A stretch of 64,000 bases of DNA from Bactericera cockerelli (GCA_024516035.1 CM044956.1:23999383-24063382); one strand, 5' to 3'. Shown: positions 32,764 through 46,707, counted from the stretch's first letter. Numbers and translations are program-made. Notes: a model not told the origin generated them from the letters alone.

Positions 32764-33664
32764 ACGAGGTTTGGCTATTAAATTCGTAGATTCTTCCCAT
32801 AAAACGATGTGTGTTTAACTTACCCAACTTTAGTAGTTATCCCCTTCAATGTACTTCCCTCCTCTATCCCTACAACGTTCTAAGCAAATTTTCCATTGAT
32901 CGACACAGTGGTGGAGGTCATTTTGTGTGAGGCCTTCCAAGACTTTTGCCGGTTTTTTCTTAACGGCATCTACGCTGTCAAATATGGTACCTTTCAGGGC
33001 AGATTTGATTTTTGGTAATAAGTAAAAGTCGCACGAGGCCAGGTCGGGTAAGTAAGGAGGGTGTTCCAACACTGGGGTGTTGTACTTGGCCAGGAACGTC
33101 TTCACGGAGAAGGCACTGTGGGCTGGCGCATGGCACCATTTTTGCGCAAACTTTTGTCATGTTGAAATTTTCGTACAAAATTTGTCTCACACATTCTTTG
33201 TTAATTTTAAGTGTATCAGCCATTAGTCTAAGAGTTCATCTACGGTCAGAACGAATCATAACATCCATTTTTTCAATGTTTTCGTCAGTTTTTGAGCTTT
33301 GGGGCGACCAGGACGTGGATCGTCCTCAACATCTTCCTGACCATCTTGAAACCGTTTAAACCACTTATAAAGCGTTGATATTTTCAAACATGACTCCTGG
33401 TACACTGTCTTCCACCAGCATGTTTTACGTAAAATTCAAAAATCACTCGTTGCTCAACGTTTGTATCAATCATAATTCCGGCAAAATTAAAAAGGTGTCT
33501 TGCGCGTCGGGCTGTGACAACAGAACTAATTACAGTACAGACATGTGACAGCTATCAATGAAAACACAAGACTTGAAGCTGTCTAAATATGTTTATCATA
33601 TCTTCTTAGCATGGACAGCTTTTGCGTAGCGGCTCGCGTCTACGAACTTAATAGCCAAACCTCG
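32764..33664 (-). mobile_element. mariner transposon with internal deletion
   Basis: Ends are inverted copies (CGAGGTTTGGCTATTAA with A/G drift, about 28 bp), with TA at 32763-32764 and 33665-33666. The element proper is 32765-33664, about 900 bp against the usual 1.3 kb. Outside the TA flanks the host sequence itself is an inverted repeat (GCCTATTTTACTCGTACA on the left, its complement on the right). Confidence 0.88.
32830..33223 (-). pseudogene. mariner transposase remnant lacking the catalytic middle
   Basis: On the minus strand the N-terminal DNA-binding part survives as ADTLKINKECVRQILYENF and runs to CAKMVP. It is then joined almost directly to the C-terminal part of the catalytic domain (HAPAHSA, FLAKYNTPVLEHPPY, PDLASCDFYLLPKIK) in another frame. 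The segment with the first catalytic Asp and most of the core is deleted. Upstream of 33223 the frame decays further, with several stops. C-terminal motifs (CRDRGGKYIEGD) are well kept. The family is a DD34D cut-and-paste transposase; this copy cannot be active. Confidence 0.9.
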
Positions 33665-33666
33665 TA

Positions 33667-36350
33667 CATGTACGAGTAAAATAGGCAGTTCCACATAAAA
33701 TAGGCAGTTCCACAATAAAATAGGCGAGTAAAAGAAATAGTTCCGATCCATTTATCACCAGAACCCATGGATCTCTACATCCCTAACTCTCCGATCCCCC
33801 TGAAAGATCCACCACCTTTGAGGCACCCTACTCTTAATGATATGCATAAAAAAGGGATTCCCTCACTTCGGTTCCCCCCTCCCCCAGTCGCCCGTACATC
33901 TTACCCTATTCCGTTCGGTTAATTACATTGTTACCTTGTTCTTGAGCTAGCCCTATCCTTTCTCCATTGCGAGGAAGCGAGTGGGGTGAGCCCGATCTCT
34001 CCAAACAAATTATGCATGGAGTTGGGAATTAGTTTTTCACGGAGAATGTGTGAGAGCGTTGGATTTTTGGTGTGAATTAGTGGCGAAAGGAGAGGGAAAA
34101 AGAGAAAGGACAAATTTATAGGTGGGGAGGAGAAATAAAAAGATTGGGTGAAGTAAAAGGAGAGAGAGAGAGACAGAGAGAGAGAGACAGAGACAGAGAG
34201 AGAGGAAGAATTTGAGTACCTAAGGGTGTGTGAGATACAGAGAATCGAAGGAGTAGGAGAAAAGGGAGTCTAAAAGTTTATCTATAAATTTACATAATAA
34301 TACATGTAAATTGTTCACGTTGCCACGTTTGGGCGACTGCTCTGTCCTCATCCTCAAATAATTCCTTGAAAATGAATGAGCAAATTAATACAGAGGAAAC
34401 TATTAGTACATAAAATCAAGTAGATCGACACTGAACCCAACAATGATTGGGAATCCTTTTATCTACGAAAAAAAAACAGAGCTAGTTATAAATTAGGTAC
34501 TTATGGAAGTTTGTCTCACTGGGGGACATGAAACAGATACGGTAACAGCTTTGTCAGGCCAAAAGACAATTAATACAAATCATTGGCACCCTTAACAGGG
34601 TTGGTGTTACGAACGGCATCCAGCTGTAAAATATGAAGTACACGTGTGAAGTGCCAGAACCAAACAACCTCACCATGAGGAAGAGGTTGACTAATGCCAA
34701 CCCCAAGTAGTTTTATTAAAAAGTCAAGTGAAAGAAGAACGACATATTCAAGTGTGTCTGCGGCCGAGCTGCCCCTGACCATTTCATTAACTGCAATGGA
34801 ACTGCAAATATACAAAATACTATAGGTACCTTAGAGCGTAATATGAACAAAATATTTTAAAAGAAAGCTTGCATATTTTTAATGATGCATAAATACTTTT
34901 ATCGTGAATTATAATTTTCAGTATATTTTATTGTTTATATTTTCTAAAGTCAGAATATTCAGCGCTGCTTTTTTGGGTCACATGCTACCTAATTCTTTAG
35001 CTGCGGCCTTGAAGTTTTAAGTTCTTGAAAATTGTTGCTTTCATTTTAAGTCTAATTAATTATTATTGTTCTTTTAACACAAGTATTCCTCCAGGACTGT
35101 CCCGTCCTTCCCTGAGTTCACGCTACACATTGAACTCGCGTGGGATGTCTAAGATGATTGCTTCTATATTCCAAACAAATCCTTTTTTTCACATCCTTTT
35201 TATTGAATCTTTTATTTCCCAAATATTCTCAGAACTCAAATCCTCTACTTAGAAGTGAAAGGGAATGAAAATATTTGTGTTTTTTTATGTTTTGTTTCAT
35301 TCTTGCTTTCGGGTAAATGGCGTTTTTATTTCAATGATATTTTGAGTGCCCAATATGTAATATTATGTATTTTGTAATATGCAAATGTATTTGACATGAA
35401 AATGTTAATAAAATGTAAAGCTTATGAGAGTTTAATTCTCATGGCAATTGGCAATGGCGCAGTTAAGACAATTTTACATTCAAGGTGTGGCAGGGGAAAC
35501 GGTTTCTAAATGATTCCTCTTTCCAGATGAATCGCATCAACCTAATGAGTCAATTCTCATTTGTACATACTCGTAACTCCCGGGTTGGTTCATTAAAAGT
35601 CTTATCACATAACCCGTTAGCTGATGAATGATGGTATGACTTGTATTAAATTTTATATCATAATACTCTCATTAATATATAATCGAGAAGCGAATATGGT
35701 GCATACCGCCAGCTCATGTCTAAAAGGAAAATAGGGAGGAGGAAGAGGAGGATAAGTAGGAGGAGAAAGAGAAGGAAGAAACTCAAAAGAAAGATGCAAA
35801 AGGAGTCAACACCGTTTCAAACAAAATAATCTCACGCAATTTCTACATGCATATATTACGTGTGGATTTATCTCGAAGCCTAAAGACTCGACTGATGACT
35901 CTAATGAGACATCTTCCAGGTGTATTAGCACGTTCAGCGCCATAAGCTTAAAACTCAAACAAAGCGAGTTTCCTAATTACAAGCCGGGAACACGATGACA
36001 AGATGTCGGGGGAGCACAGGACGGGACGGGCGTGTTAATTGTCATCCCTACCATCCGCACCCGCTGTACCTTCTACGTTTCTAATGTACAAGTTGTAAAA
36101 AAATATGGGTAGTTAGCGCCACAGATTTAAGAGCCATCATTCTGTTGAAATTATATATACCTTAAAAGTGGAAACATAATATAATTTTTAGATTAAGGAC
36201 TGATACCTCCGAACAAAGGTTATAGTTTTCTTTCTATGTTCGGGGTCCACTCATACCTCGAGAAGAAAAATGGGTAGCTGCTTTAATGTGAGCAACGACC
36301 TGTGGTAGAATTATAGGCTAAAATAAAATATTGGGATATTAAAATTGTGA
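33667..36350. other. Non-coding spacer
   Basis: Starts with about 2.5 copies of a 19-bp unit (TAAAATAGGCAGTTCCACA) at 33677-33725. A GA microsatellite lies at 34160-34205. One open frame at 34570-34815 (minus) is not low-complexity, but I recognise no family in it. Confidence 0.5.
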
Positions 36351-36356
36351 AATAAT

Positions 36357-36586
36357 AACAAATTTATTTATTTATTTACATGACCACAATAATAATAATA
36401 ATACTCTTTAGTTTAGTGGAAGGTAACCACCAGGCGAGGTTCAGAGTCTTATTATTAAGTGATGTATATTATTAAATTATTATTAAGTGGTGAAAAATCA
36501 TGCATTGGGTGGAGTTCGAACCAACGGATCCCTACGCTACCTGGATTACCAGACTAGCGCCTTAACCATTTGACTACCAATGCTTG
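36357..36586 (-). mobile_element. tRNA(Ser-like)-derived SINE
   Basis: The head (36583 down to 36502) folds like a class-II tRNA. It has a perfect 7-bp acceptor stem GCATTGG/CCAATGC, box A TAGTCAAATGGTTAAGGCG, a variable arm, and box B GTTGGTTCGAACTCC. The pattern CTAGTCTGGTAATCCAG resembles tRNA-Ser. A body with ACCTCGCCTGGTGGTTACC and an AAT run follows, then a TAAATAAATAAA tail near 36360. A diverged relative is at 57846-58119. Confidence 0.8.
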
Positions 36587-38570
36587 GTTAAATAATAGTG
36601 GATAATTATGAAACAAGACAAATAAAAAATTGCCCTGAGATCTTGAATCAAAAGTTGAAAAAGGTCACAAACCTTTAAGTTCAAAGAAGGGGTTGGAAGC
36701 TTCCTCCTTATCTGCGTTTTACATTCCTACACAATTGTATAGAAAGTACTTCCTTACACCCTGTATATTAAAGATGTGATATCGAACACTTCTGCCGAGG
36801 TGTGAGGAACGCCTCTACAAAGAAGAAGACATTTCTTCTTTGTAGAGGCTTTCGAGAAATATTAAATTATGAATTTGCGACTCAGAAACGCAATATGAGT
36901 TACCTCTCTGAGTTCGTATTCCATCTCGATAGTTTTATATGACGTTACAGATTGTTTTAAACAAGCAAACACAGAATGCTGACGCATACAGTTTACATGG
37001 GGACTGAAAACGTACAATTTGTAGTCGAACATACATTTTTCTTCCCGTCAGCAGGATTTCATTGTTTTAAATTACATCAAATTTTCTTCCTCTCTCCATG
37101 TGCGTGGGAGATGTACTTGTAGGGTCGAGTCTTTCTTGGAATGAACTCTTACAGTGAATATATGTGAGTATTTTAAATACAAAAGTTAGTTTTTCATTTT
37201 CACCCTAAGTTTCGTAAAATAAATTTTGAACTTTAAATGATTCAGATGAGTCCTGAGGAATAAAACAAAAGGGTATCTCACCTATTTAGCGAATATTTTA
37301 TGAATAATCTTACTATATTATGGTTCAATTAAATCGAAATTTTTGGCCAGCCCTCTCAATTAGTTACAGTGAATTGTTCAGAGAGCAACTCAGGAGAGAA
37401 TAAAGTAGACTGAGTCACTGAGTTCTTGTAGATTTAAGAAATAAAAGTTTTGATATCTATACCTTTCATTATAACTTTTAGGAACATAGTTACACCCAAA
37501 ACAAAGATTTCAAACCGCTGACAAGTTTCAAAAGTTAATGAAAATCGCAAGGAATGACCAGAAATCTCTTCCAATATTAAAGGATCAGCAAAGGCGTCAA
37601 CTTACAGACAGAAGTCGATAAATAATAGAAAAAGCCAAAGTTAAGGAATTTTCAGCAACGACACAGGATAAGGCGTAGTCTCATTTCTTATGCTCGAGGT
37701 TTTGGGTTAAAAGTTTGAATTTTTAATGAAAATTCCTGACAACTTGTACTAAAGTTTCAAGACAAGATAGAGTTGGCTGAGAATGAAATATTTTAGCAAG
37801 AGTTTGTGTTGTGTATAGTTTTCCGAGAAGATGACAATGTGTCTCCGAGCCGAATTAATAGACGCCTGTTCAGAGATATGAGCTTCCTATCTTATGAAGT
37901 TGACACATCCAACCAGGATCCCGAGCAAAGCAGAGCAGTTAAGAACCATGAAACCATTTCGGTTTCTTAATGTAAAATGTAAAAACATTGTTTCTTGATA
38001 GTGAACCAACCAGCCTCTTTAAACTCGGTCTCTAAAAGTCTGAGCCTGATCTAAAGTTTAAGTTTTCCAACAATCGTCCACTCCACAGGTTCTGGCTCAC
38101 TAGGCTAGGTAGGTCATTGCACATCATCCGCTCGCTGCGTGTAACTCCTCTGCTCAATCCACAAGGAGCTCATTGATGGAAAATTCCACTCCGCATTGTC
38201 AAGAGAGAAGGGTACAAACAACAAACTGAGAAGCGTCCTCGGATGATTTATCTTTCTGTTCTTCCCATCAAAGGGTGTCATTACAAAGTTTTCAGTTGAG
38301 GAAACTAAATTCAATGAAGAAAACGACTTCCAAGAAGACAACATGTCAACCAAGTTTTTCTTTTTAAAAATGTTTCACAGTTGAGCATTAGCCATTATTT
38401 GACTGATGCTGAAATAAAATATAAAATGGATCTTAATTATATACGTATTATTTTTTTAAGATAAAGAGCTACTTATTTGTGTTAATATGTCACAATTTTT
38501 AGTGGGTAGCATCGACATTACGAAAACTAATGCTTATGCATCATATCTCCAACCAACCATCATGTTCCAA
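36587..38570. other. Non-coding spacer with one strong hairpin
   Basis: At 36811-36849, GCCTCTACAAAGAAGAA pairs with its inverted copy across a loop of about 5 bases. ACACCCTGTATA near 36756 resembles a transposon-end remnant. No gene seen. Confidence 0.5.
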
Positions 38571-38574
38571 TATC

Positions 38575-38752
38575 AATCGCTTAATGCCGCGACTGGTCGT
38601 TGCCCACTCTACAACTAGCCCAATTGTCTTCACGAGGCTAGGGTAGGGCCTGACAACCAAAGTACAGAGCCGAAAAAATCCGACCCCGTCGGCATTCGAA
38701 CCCGGGTGACCTGGAGTGCAATCCGAGCATGCTACCGCAAGACCAAGGTAAC
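38575..38752 (-). mobile_element. tRNA-derived SINE
   Basis: Head at 38752-38683 (minus): box A TTGCGGTAGCATGC and box B CGGGTTCGAATGCC. The body contains CTCTGTACTTTGGTTGTC. The same head-body junction occurs at 45942-46060 on the plus strand, so this is a family. Polymerase III promoter boxes are retained. Confidence 0.75.
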
Positions 38753-41700
38753 TACTTTTGTATTTTAATCAATTAGATATCCAGATATGTGTTAAATGTA
38801 CAACTAGATATCGCCTGACTAAGAAGATCTTTTACAAAAATATGTTGCAGACTGTTCACAGCGTCCAAGTGTCTAAGTCAACCTGAATTGAAAACTAGGG
38901 TCTAGGATTACAACAAAGATAAGCTGATCTCTTCAAGTCTGACAATGTGGTAAGTTGTAAAATTATTTTACAATTCGGCCCTAAGTCTTTCTAGCCTGAT
39001 ATGTATTCTAGCCAGTAGAAAAGTTCAAACTTCATAAAGATAAAACAGTAATTACTTTAAGACAGATGAAAATTACAAGCCTTTAATTTGTATGTTTAAA
39101 TATTTATTCAACTTCCTTATTAATCTGAATGAGTTCATGATAATCCGTCTGAAGATGGACCTTTTTTATCGATAGAGTGTATTTAAACATCATTACATAA
39201 TATAAATTATGTGATCTTTAGTAGCTAAATGAAGTAATTAAAAAACTAGAAATGCCAGAGTTGTGTTAATAAATTGCTGAGCTAAGATTACCTTGCTGTC
39301 TGTAATTTATCCGGAACTCTAATCTACTTTATGCAAATGCACCGACAGAGGTCTCGTTAAACGCTATCGTACAAGGAATTACTTACTGCTTGTGACAACA
39401 TGCAAAGACTTTTGCAAATTTGCAACATGCAATGGTCATTAAAGACGGAAGTCTGGAGAGTCGGCTTGAGTCACGCTGACGACGGCGACGCGACGTCAGG
39501 AAGCAGGAAATTATCCTGGATATGTATTTAGCTAGAGTTCCAGAGCTTGTCTGTTAAGTACTTTACTTATAATGCCAAGTTAACAATTTCAATGCCACTA
39601 AAGCTGATGTATCAAATATTGTTTGAAAAAATCTATAATTAAAATTTTCTGGCCTATCATCAACAAAAACTTGGAAATTTCAAGATGTTCCACAAGCAGG
39701 TTCAGTGGACACAACAGGAACCCGACCTGGTGCAATAAGACCTTTGGGCAACAAATATAAAACGAATTGGGGCAAAAAATTACCATCCCTGAGTTCATAG
39801 AACCCTCGCCCTCAACTCTTTTAGCAAAACAATGAGGTACTCCGCCACCTCATATGAACCCATTAACCCAAGCTGATAGCTTAATACCTATCCTTTAACG
39901 CATATACCATTAAAGTGAACTTAAGTTCCCCAGAGCTCACGTAATGACTGTAATGTCTACACAAGCCTCATTGGAGCTGACTCTACTATTATGTATTTAA
40001 AACAAAACTTATTTCCCAAGTCCTTTATGAAGTCTTTATTAGCAGAAAAGTTGCCTTTTCCCTCATGAGTTCTTCACTCTCTCTCCCTCCCACCCCTCAC
40101 AGTCTATAGCTCAGTGTTTGTCCCTCCTATCTTCTGTCCTCGTCCCTCTCATCAACCTCATCCCTCACTACTTCCAAGCCTAGCATTCCATTTCTTACTA
40201 ATAATTATGCAATTTTCCAGCACAAATAAATGACTCTTTTAAGGGCTTTAGCTCCTGCTGGGACACTAATTTTCTCCAATATTCTACCACAGTCTTCAGA
40301 CGCGCTAATGCGACTAAATGCCTGACTTCTAATGCACGGATCTGGATTAAAAGGATTTCGGTGTTCAATTTGTGAATTCTCTCTCGCGGTGATGTTCACA
40401 ACTACGACGGAGGTGAGGTTGAGGAGTTTGGAGCAGTGTAATGGCTTTGAGAGGATTTGAGGAGATAAACTTCAAATCTCACTCTTATTATAAGGCTCAG
40501 AATAATACTTTTAAAATACATTTCAATGTTAGTATGTTAGTAATTCAAATTTTGGCGGGTTGTTTTTTTCTTCAAGTTTTCATAATGTATTCTCACATAA
40601 TAGTTTAATATTTTCTTGTTTGAGAAAAATCTAACTTCAAAACGAAACCAATAACATAATATGAGACTTCAACTGATATATCTTCTCCTAGGTAGTTACA
40701 AGTGTTATAGATGTTTAGTTGTATTTAGAAAGAAACACATTACATATAATATCAACTAACAAGATTTTTCCTACCATTTCAAAGGCATGCATTTTCACCT
40801 ACAGATTCACAGGAATTACAATTCAAGTGCACATTTGCACTTAAAGGACAAAAACAAAATATTCCATTCCAATGTTTCTCTTTTCTTATAAATACAATGA
40901 AACAAATTTTTGGATAAAGTCACAAAAGATTTCAAGTTGCTTTTCCAGGTTTTTATTTTATATATCTCGACAAAGTTTGTTTGATATAAACGGTACGAGA
41001 AAAACACACAAAAGGGAACAAAAATATTTCCGTATTTTTTATTATTATTAAATTTTGTTCACTTTTGTAACTTTAGATTCTTGAAATGTGTTTTCACTGT
41101 ATAATAGGAGAGTTTCTCAGAGTTGATTTTTTTTCGAAAACTTCATACTCTTTTCTTTTTCCTTTTTGCCAATTGAAAAGAGATTTCCACTTAAATTGCT
41201 CAATGAACCGGAGGAGAATAAAGTTGGGCGTGAGTCTCAACAATAGAACACACTATCTGTAAAGGGTGTTTGCGAAGCTATGAAAATTTGCTACTCAGAG
41301 AATATCTGATACAAAATACTCCACGTACGAGTATGTCAAACAGTTTAACTTTAACAGATCAAAACTTAGCCTTATCCTAGGTCTCAATTCACTCGATCAA
41401 TGTTTTCATGCAAAATTGTGTACACGGTAGATTCCGTGTTCGAAACCCAGATCCGACAAAAAATGTACATTACATAATGATTTTTGTAAAGACATCTTCC
41501 AGTGCGCTCATTTTGACCCAGCAGCTAAATGGGAGTTATACTTCTCGCTGATGAAAGGGGACTGAGAGGAGGCATACTCGGTATGGGCATTGAGCAAGCA
41601 ACAACACAGACCAGAAGATGCTTAACTAACTGTTTTCTCATGTCCAAGAAAAACCCAGAACGTTCTACAAAACTTGTGATTCTTTATTGAAAAAATAGAA

Positions 41701-44700
41701 TCCGTCCAAAGTATTCTTGTATTCAGAAACATACTGTATATCCAAGGGTCAGGATATGAAATATAGCAAAACACAAGTTGAGAAGATTAGAAAGGAAAGG
41801 AAGTGGGAGGGAGGGAGAAAGCTTTTTGTCGCATAGGAACAGAAGACGAAGGAAAATCATCTCACTTCCGAACAAAAGAAAGACAAAGGAAGTAAAGAAA
41901 TTGTGGAGAGAATATGAAAGGAAACAAATACAAAGACCAGCATACGAGGGCGAGACGGTTGATATAGTTTCTATGTCCAATAAAATATTTTTAGAAAAGT
42001 CAAAGAATAATATAAAAAATATGCAATATCTTCTGTTGAAAATTATTGATACGATAAGAAGATAGACACAATGATAGGCATGCAGTTCCTGGTACGGTAA
42101 TAACTAATAACCAATGTGCTTACCCACAAGAAAGGACTCAATTTAAAATTATGGAACAAAATAAAGTAGGTAAAAGCTGAAGTAGATGAACAAGCATTAA
42201 ACATAGCTACACTCAGCTATACGAGCACATTAAGAAGTGCCAAAACTGTGCTTAGTCGGTAATGTCCCTGCTTACACATTAACATCACAGACAGCCTTTA
42301 TCTGAAAGAATAAATAATATTATGAAGGAGAAATATCCCAGAGAGAAATAAAAGGAGGCAAAGAAGAATAATAAATAAATAAAAAACAAAAGTAAAATAA
42401 AACTTAAGTGAGATAAGAAGAGAAACCGGAGGAGAAAATCAAAGTTAAAGAAAATTTATCATGGCAAGTGTGATGCGACGCGCCAAGAAAGAATTTTTTT
42501 GGAATCTTTTCTAAGCTTTTACATAAATATAAAAAGTTCAAAATTTCTTCTGATTAAGAAGTATAATATATTACACTTGGAGTCTATATTTTAGTATCCT
42601 GAATAAAAGTCGGGACTTTCTTTTGCTAAGTTACTATCTACATATGTATCTATTACAAAATGAATAGATATACGATAATAAGTACTGTTGACTAGTAATA
42701 GAACAAAATAAATTAAATTTTTGCTCTGTTGAGAATCAAACTTTTTACACTCCATTATCAGGCGGAAAAAGAGAGCCACATACGAAGCATGCGAATGAGT
42801 TGTGGTTTGTAGGAGAAATGCAAGTTCTGTCTCAGTTAGTAACTGAAAGTTGAAACCACAACAAGGGTTAAAAACCATAGACACGGCAGGGACAGACTGA
42901 TTGATTGTACATTTTGCCTTTCGAGTCAATGCGCAGTGTTACCATTTAATGAAATTAATGGAAATACTTAAGTTTGTTTTAAAGAACTTCCAGTTCTGTT
43001 CCAGCTCTCTGAGCCTTTACTGCCACACTCTGGCAGCGCCATTTCCAACAAAAACGGTTTTCAAGCGCCCAGCAGTTCAAATGAAACGAGAATTTATTTC
43101 AAACTCAGTAGAGAAAACGGGGAAAAGGTCAAAACGGTATTTCAAAAACTCAGTTCTTTGCCTAGTGCCTGATGGAGGCGGCACGTGGGTCATACAATTA
43201 TTAGTGAGATGTTCTGCACCAAACCTATGTCAATACAAGACTACGAGTATAACTCCGTCCGTCTCCTATCTTCGTTAGTGTTCTTTTTGTTTAGTTGGGT
43301 TTTGGTAGTTAAATATTATCCTCAAAATAGGACAAAAAATGACACTGTGGAAGTTTTTTGTTTGTTGATATACATAAATACGTCCTAAAAATGGCAGTTT
43401 ATAAAAAATATTCTCAACAAAATCTTTTCGTTCGATTTCTTTCATTTAAAAGTTCATTTTTTTAAAATAATGCGAAGAGTCTGGGGCTGCAGTCTGTTTG
43501 GGCTGCAGGAGTAGTTTCCGACGGAACTATCGACTCTAGCAGGAAACGTCCAATACAAAGATTTTCTACACCTGGCAGAAATCTTGAAAGCCACCAGATT
43601 ATAAGCTTGTTAGGGCTCTCTGGTTTCCTCCCCCAGCAAACTTTACCTTTTCAGAATGGTTCGTTCTCTGGACTTGTATATCTTTTCATCAGAAAGTTAT
43701 CATCACAAATAACGCCGCAGTATTGCAAATAAATTAAGCTTCTGCTTGTACAGTGACCACAGAGTATTGTATAATAAATATAATACTGTTTTATGTTATA
43801 GGCACAGTTCAGATATTGTCTAATGTTTGATAATTGTATTAGTTCGGCAAAAATTTGTAAATTTACTTAGTACAGTATTATGACCGTAATATTGTTTGTA
43901 ATAAATAAATTACAAGCCTAAAAATCGTAGTGAAAGCAAAAGACACCAATAATTTGAGACTTATTCAGCGGGGGTTCTGCCGAAGCCACCACGAGTGACT
44001 TGTAGAAAAGTTCCATTTCTTTTCTTCCCAAACTACTCCCAGGGAGATGATAAACAAGTTTGAAGCAGAGCGCCACACTTTCATACTTTTTCAGGCAAAT
44101 TAAACCTTATTTCGCTATCACAGTTTTTCTTACGAAGAACAGTTTACAACAGAACAGTTTACATTTACAACAGAAACACGTGGAAAACCATTGATATATT
44201 GGCGTGTTTTTTAACCATGAAACGACATGAGAGCGTGAAAAAAAAGCATAGATTACTATACTTATTAATATTTATTTATCGGTACATTTTAAACAATATT
44301 GAGAAAGCAAAAAATTTCGGAAGTAAAACATAGCAAATTATAAATTCAAAAGACTTTTAAAAAAAATTGTGATTTTTTTTGTGTTTATTAAAAAATCTAG
44401 TCATCGACAAAAGCTAAAAATATCTCATTCAAATTAATATTAAGAACGCTATCATAATTAACAAAAAGAGTAATTATAACCATGATGATAGAATCTTCAG
44501 TATCATCCTCATCAATATCGTGATAAAGCTTTGTTTAATGGTACTTAATAATGAAAATATGTTAACCCTTGCTGACATACTCCATAAGAACAGTGAGTAA
44601 TCAGAGGATATTTTATTTGTGAAGGCCATGCAAGATGAGCGATTTTCATTACAGATCAATATTAGATAATGTTTCTCACCAGAATTCGAACATAATCATG

Positions 44701-45180
44701 ACATTTACATCCACGAATGCAAAACCAGTATATCTACTAGGTTTATATGTGTATAAGAAGAAGAAAATATCCTATCAAGCTCGCCGGGAGGCGAGCGCTC
44801 GTCAAGCAGCGCCAGCCTACCGGCCTATATTAACACGAAACAGAGTTTATATGTATTTTGTTTTATTGTTTTCGCACACTTCCCGCAAACTTTTATCAAT
44901 TTTTATTTCAAATTCGTAATGAGACGCGCAAATAGATTGTGTTTCACGAAAGCGCGAGGTTCCTACGTACAGTTAAAGTCGTTTTCTAGCCACGCCGAAA
45001 ATCTTGAATTTCATGAAATTTTTCATACGGGTTTTTTTTTTTTTTTTTTTCAGACCAATTTTCTGTCAAGGGTACAGCAACGTGTGCTTATCGTGGAAAG
45101 ACGTGAGCTACGTTTTTGAATAGGGAATTTTTATCTCTGCATACCTTTTATAGTTTTAAGTATTTATTTTTTATAGGATA
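38753..45180. other. Long non-coding spacer
   Basis: More than 6 kb without a supported gene. A box-B-like GTGTTCGAAACCC lies near 41440 and may be a decayed SINE head. A small GC hairpin (GCTCGCC/GGCGAGC, 44779-44796) precedes a CpG-containing stretch to about 45120 with a T-run near 45032-45050. Everything else is AT-rich and featureless to me. Confidence 0.5.
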
Positions 45181-45184
45181 GGAG

Positions 45185-45610
45185 ATATAGCCTTCTAAAA
45201 TAAAACCGGAAAGTTGCACAGAGCCGCCCCTGGTTACCTTGGAGCTGCGATTGTGGTATTTTTCGAAAGGTCTTACCATAGGAAAAAATATAAAAATATA
45301 ATTAAAGTATTACACTGGACCGAACTTGAGTTATAGCCTTTGAAAGGAATACTTATTATGGAGCCCAGAGCCGTCTATTGTTATCCTAGAGATGTATTTC
45401 TGGTGTTTTTAGAAAGATCTAGTCAAAGGGAATGAGATCACTTAATTTCAGATGGTTGAAACAAGTAGAAAAGTATTTAAAGTCCGCTAAAGGAATACCT
45501 ATAATTAACCCTGGAGTCACGCCTAGTTATCCCACGTGTATTCTGACTGAAGGTTCTTTCTAAAGGTCTAATTACGGAAAATTATAATATGATGTAAATA
45601 AAATTTTAGA
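45185..45610. repeat. Three diverged tandem copies of a ~145-bp unit
   Basis: Units near 45185, 45335 and 45479 share an order of phrases: CTAAAGGAATACCTATAAT-like, then GGAG-CC-CGCC-TGGTTA-CC-like, then TTTTCGAAAGGTCT-like with TAC-GGAAAA. Similarity is patchy, so the boundaries are approximate. Confidence 0.45.
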
Positions 45611-45941
45611 AAAATCAACGACAGTGTGAGACACAAAAATAAAAAACTGAATTAAGATTAATGAGAGTAACAAAAAAATCTTCGCCGCACATAGAACTTA
45701 AAATATGGATTTGACCCAATTGTCTTTGCTTCATCCAAGCTGCCAACAGACCGCTTTGTTAGACGGGGAATATTAACGTTTTATAAATTCATTAAAAGGT
45801 TTCTACATCAAGAGGTAAACTAGATCTATATTATATTATTATGAGCAGTGTATAAAATATTGGCCAGTAAGAAGCAAAAATATTGATTTGCAGATCAAAT
45901 GATAAATATAATAAAATATTATGTATTGAGCAGTCTCTGTG

Positions 45942-46060
45942 GTGGTCGTCGACTGGTGTAGGTAAATTACAAAGTTTGCAAGGTGACCTGCGTTCGAATC
46001 CCGGCTAGGTAGATTTTTTTTTACTCTGTACTTTGGATGTCCGGTATTCTCGTGAGAAAA
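45942..46060 (+). mobile_element. tRNA-derived SINE, truncated
   Basis: Head 45942-46014 has box B GCGTTCGAATCCC. It is followed by a T-run and CTCTGTACTTTGGATGTC, matching the SINE at 38575-38752. The rest of the body is missing or too diverged to see. Confidence 0.65.
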
Positions 46061-46707
46061 AAAAACAGTAGTTGCTAGTTTGAGTCAACCTCCTATGACC
46101 GTTTAATTTCGAACGAAGTGAGTATGGTTTAACTCCATCAATATTAATTTATTTGTCACAATCTAACTATCCATCTACCTATGTATGAAACGTGATATAT
46201 GTTGCATTTTTGTCCGATCGAGCTGAAATTTTCAGGGTATATTCCATGGATATACTCGTATGCTAGCCTATTAATTCATAATTATTAAATGTATATCTAG
46301 TACAATTTCTCACTTCTTCTGTTTATATCTACCGATTATGCTGAAATGACACCATGTTTAGCAACTCGAAGTAAGGCAAATATATGGGTCAACATTTCTG
46401 AACACATAATAATACTCGGCACTTTCATTTTCTCTCTTTATTTTACCAAGATCGAATTGGTCATATAATTAATATTGTATTGTAAACAAAACCACGAAAC
46501 AGAATTGTCCGTTTTTTAACGAGTTCATCACTAATTCAATACATGGTTAAAACACTAGTTGATTATTATTAATGAATTATTGTTAATGGATTTTAAGATT
46601 AAATAGGTATCTTTTTCTTCATTATTATTAACTGGTTTAAGTCCCACAAAAGAAGCACCATTTATCACACCAACCTCATTTTAAAACGATTGTGACCAGT
46701 TGATTGT

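Noticed and set aside
34570..34815. 81-codon minus-strand frame of normal composition
   Set aside because: I could not tie it to any family, and no splice signals or neighbours support it. A protein search would decide.
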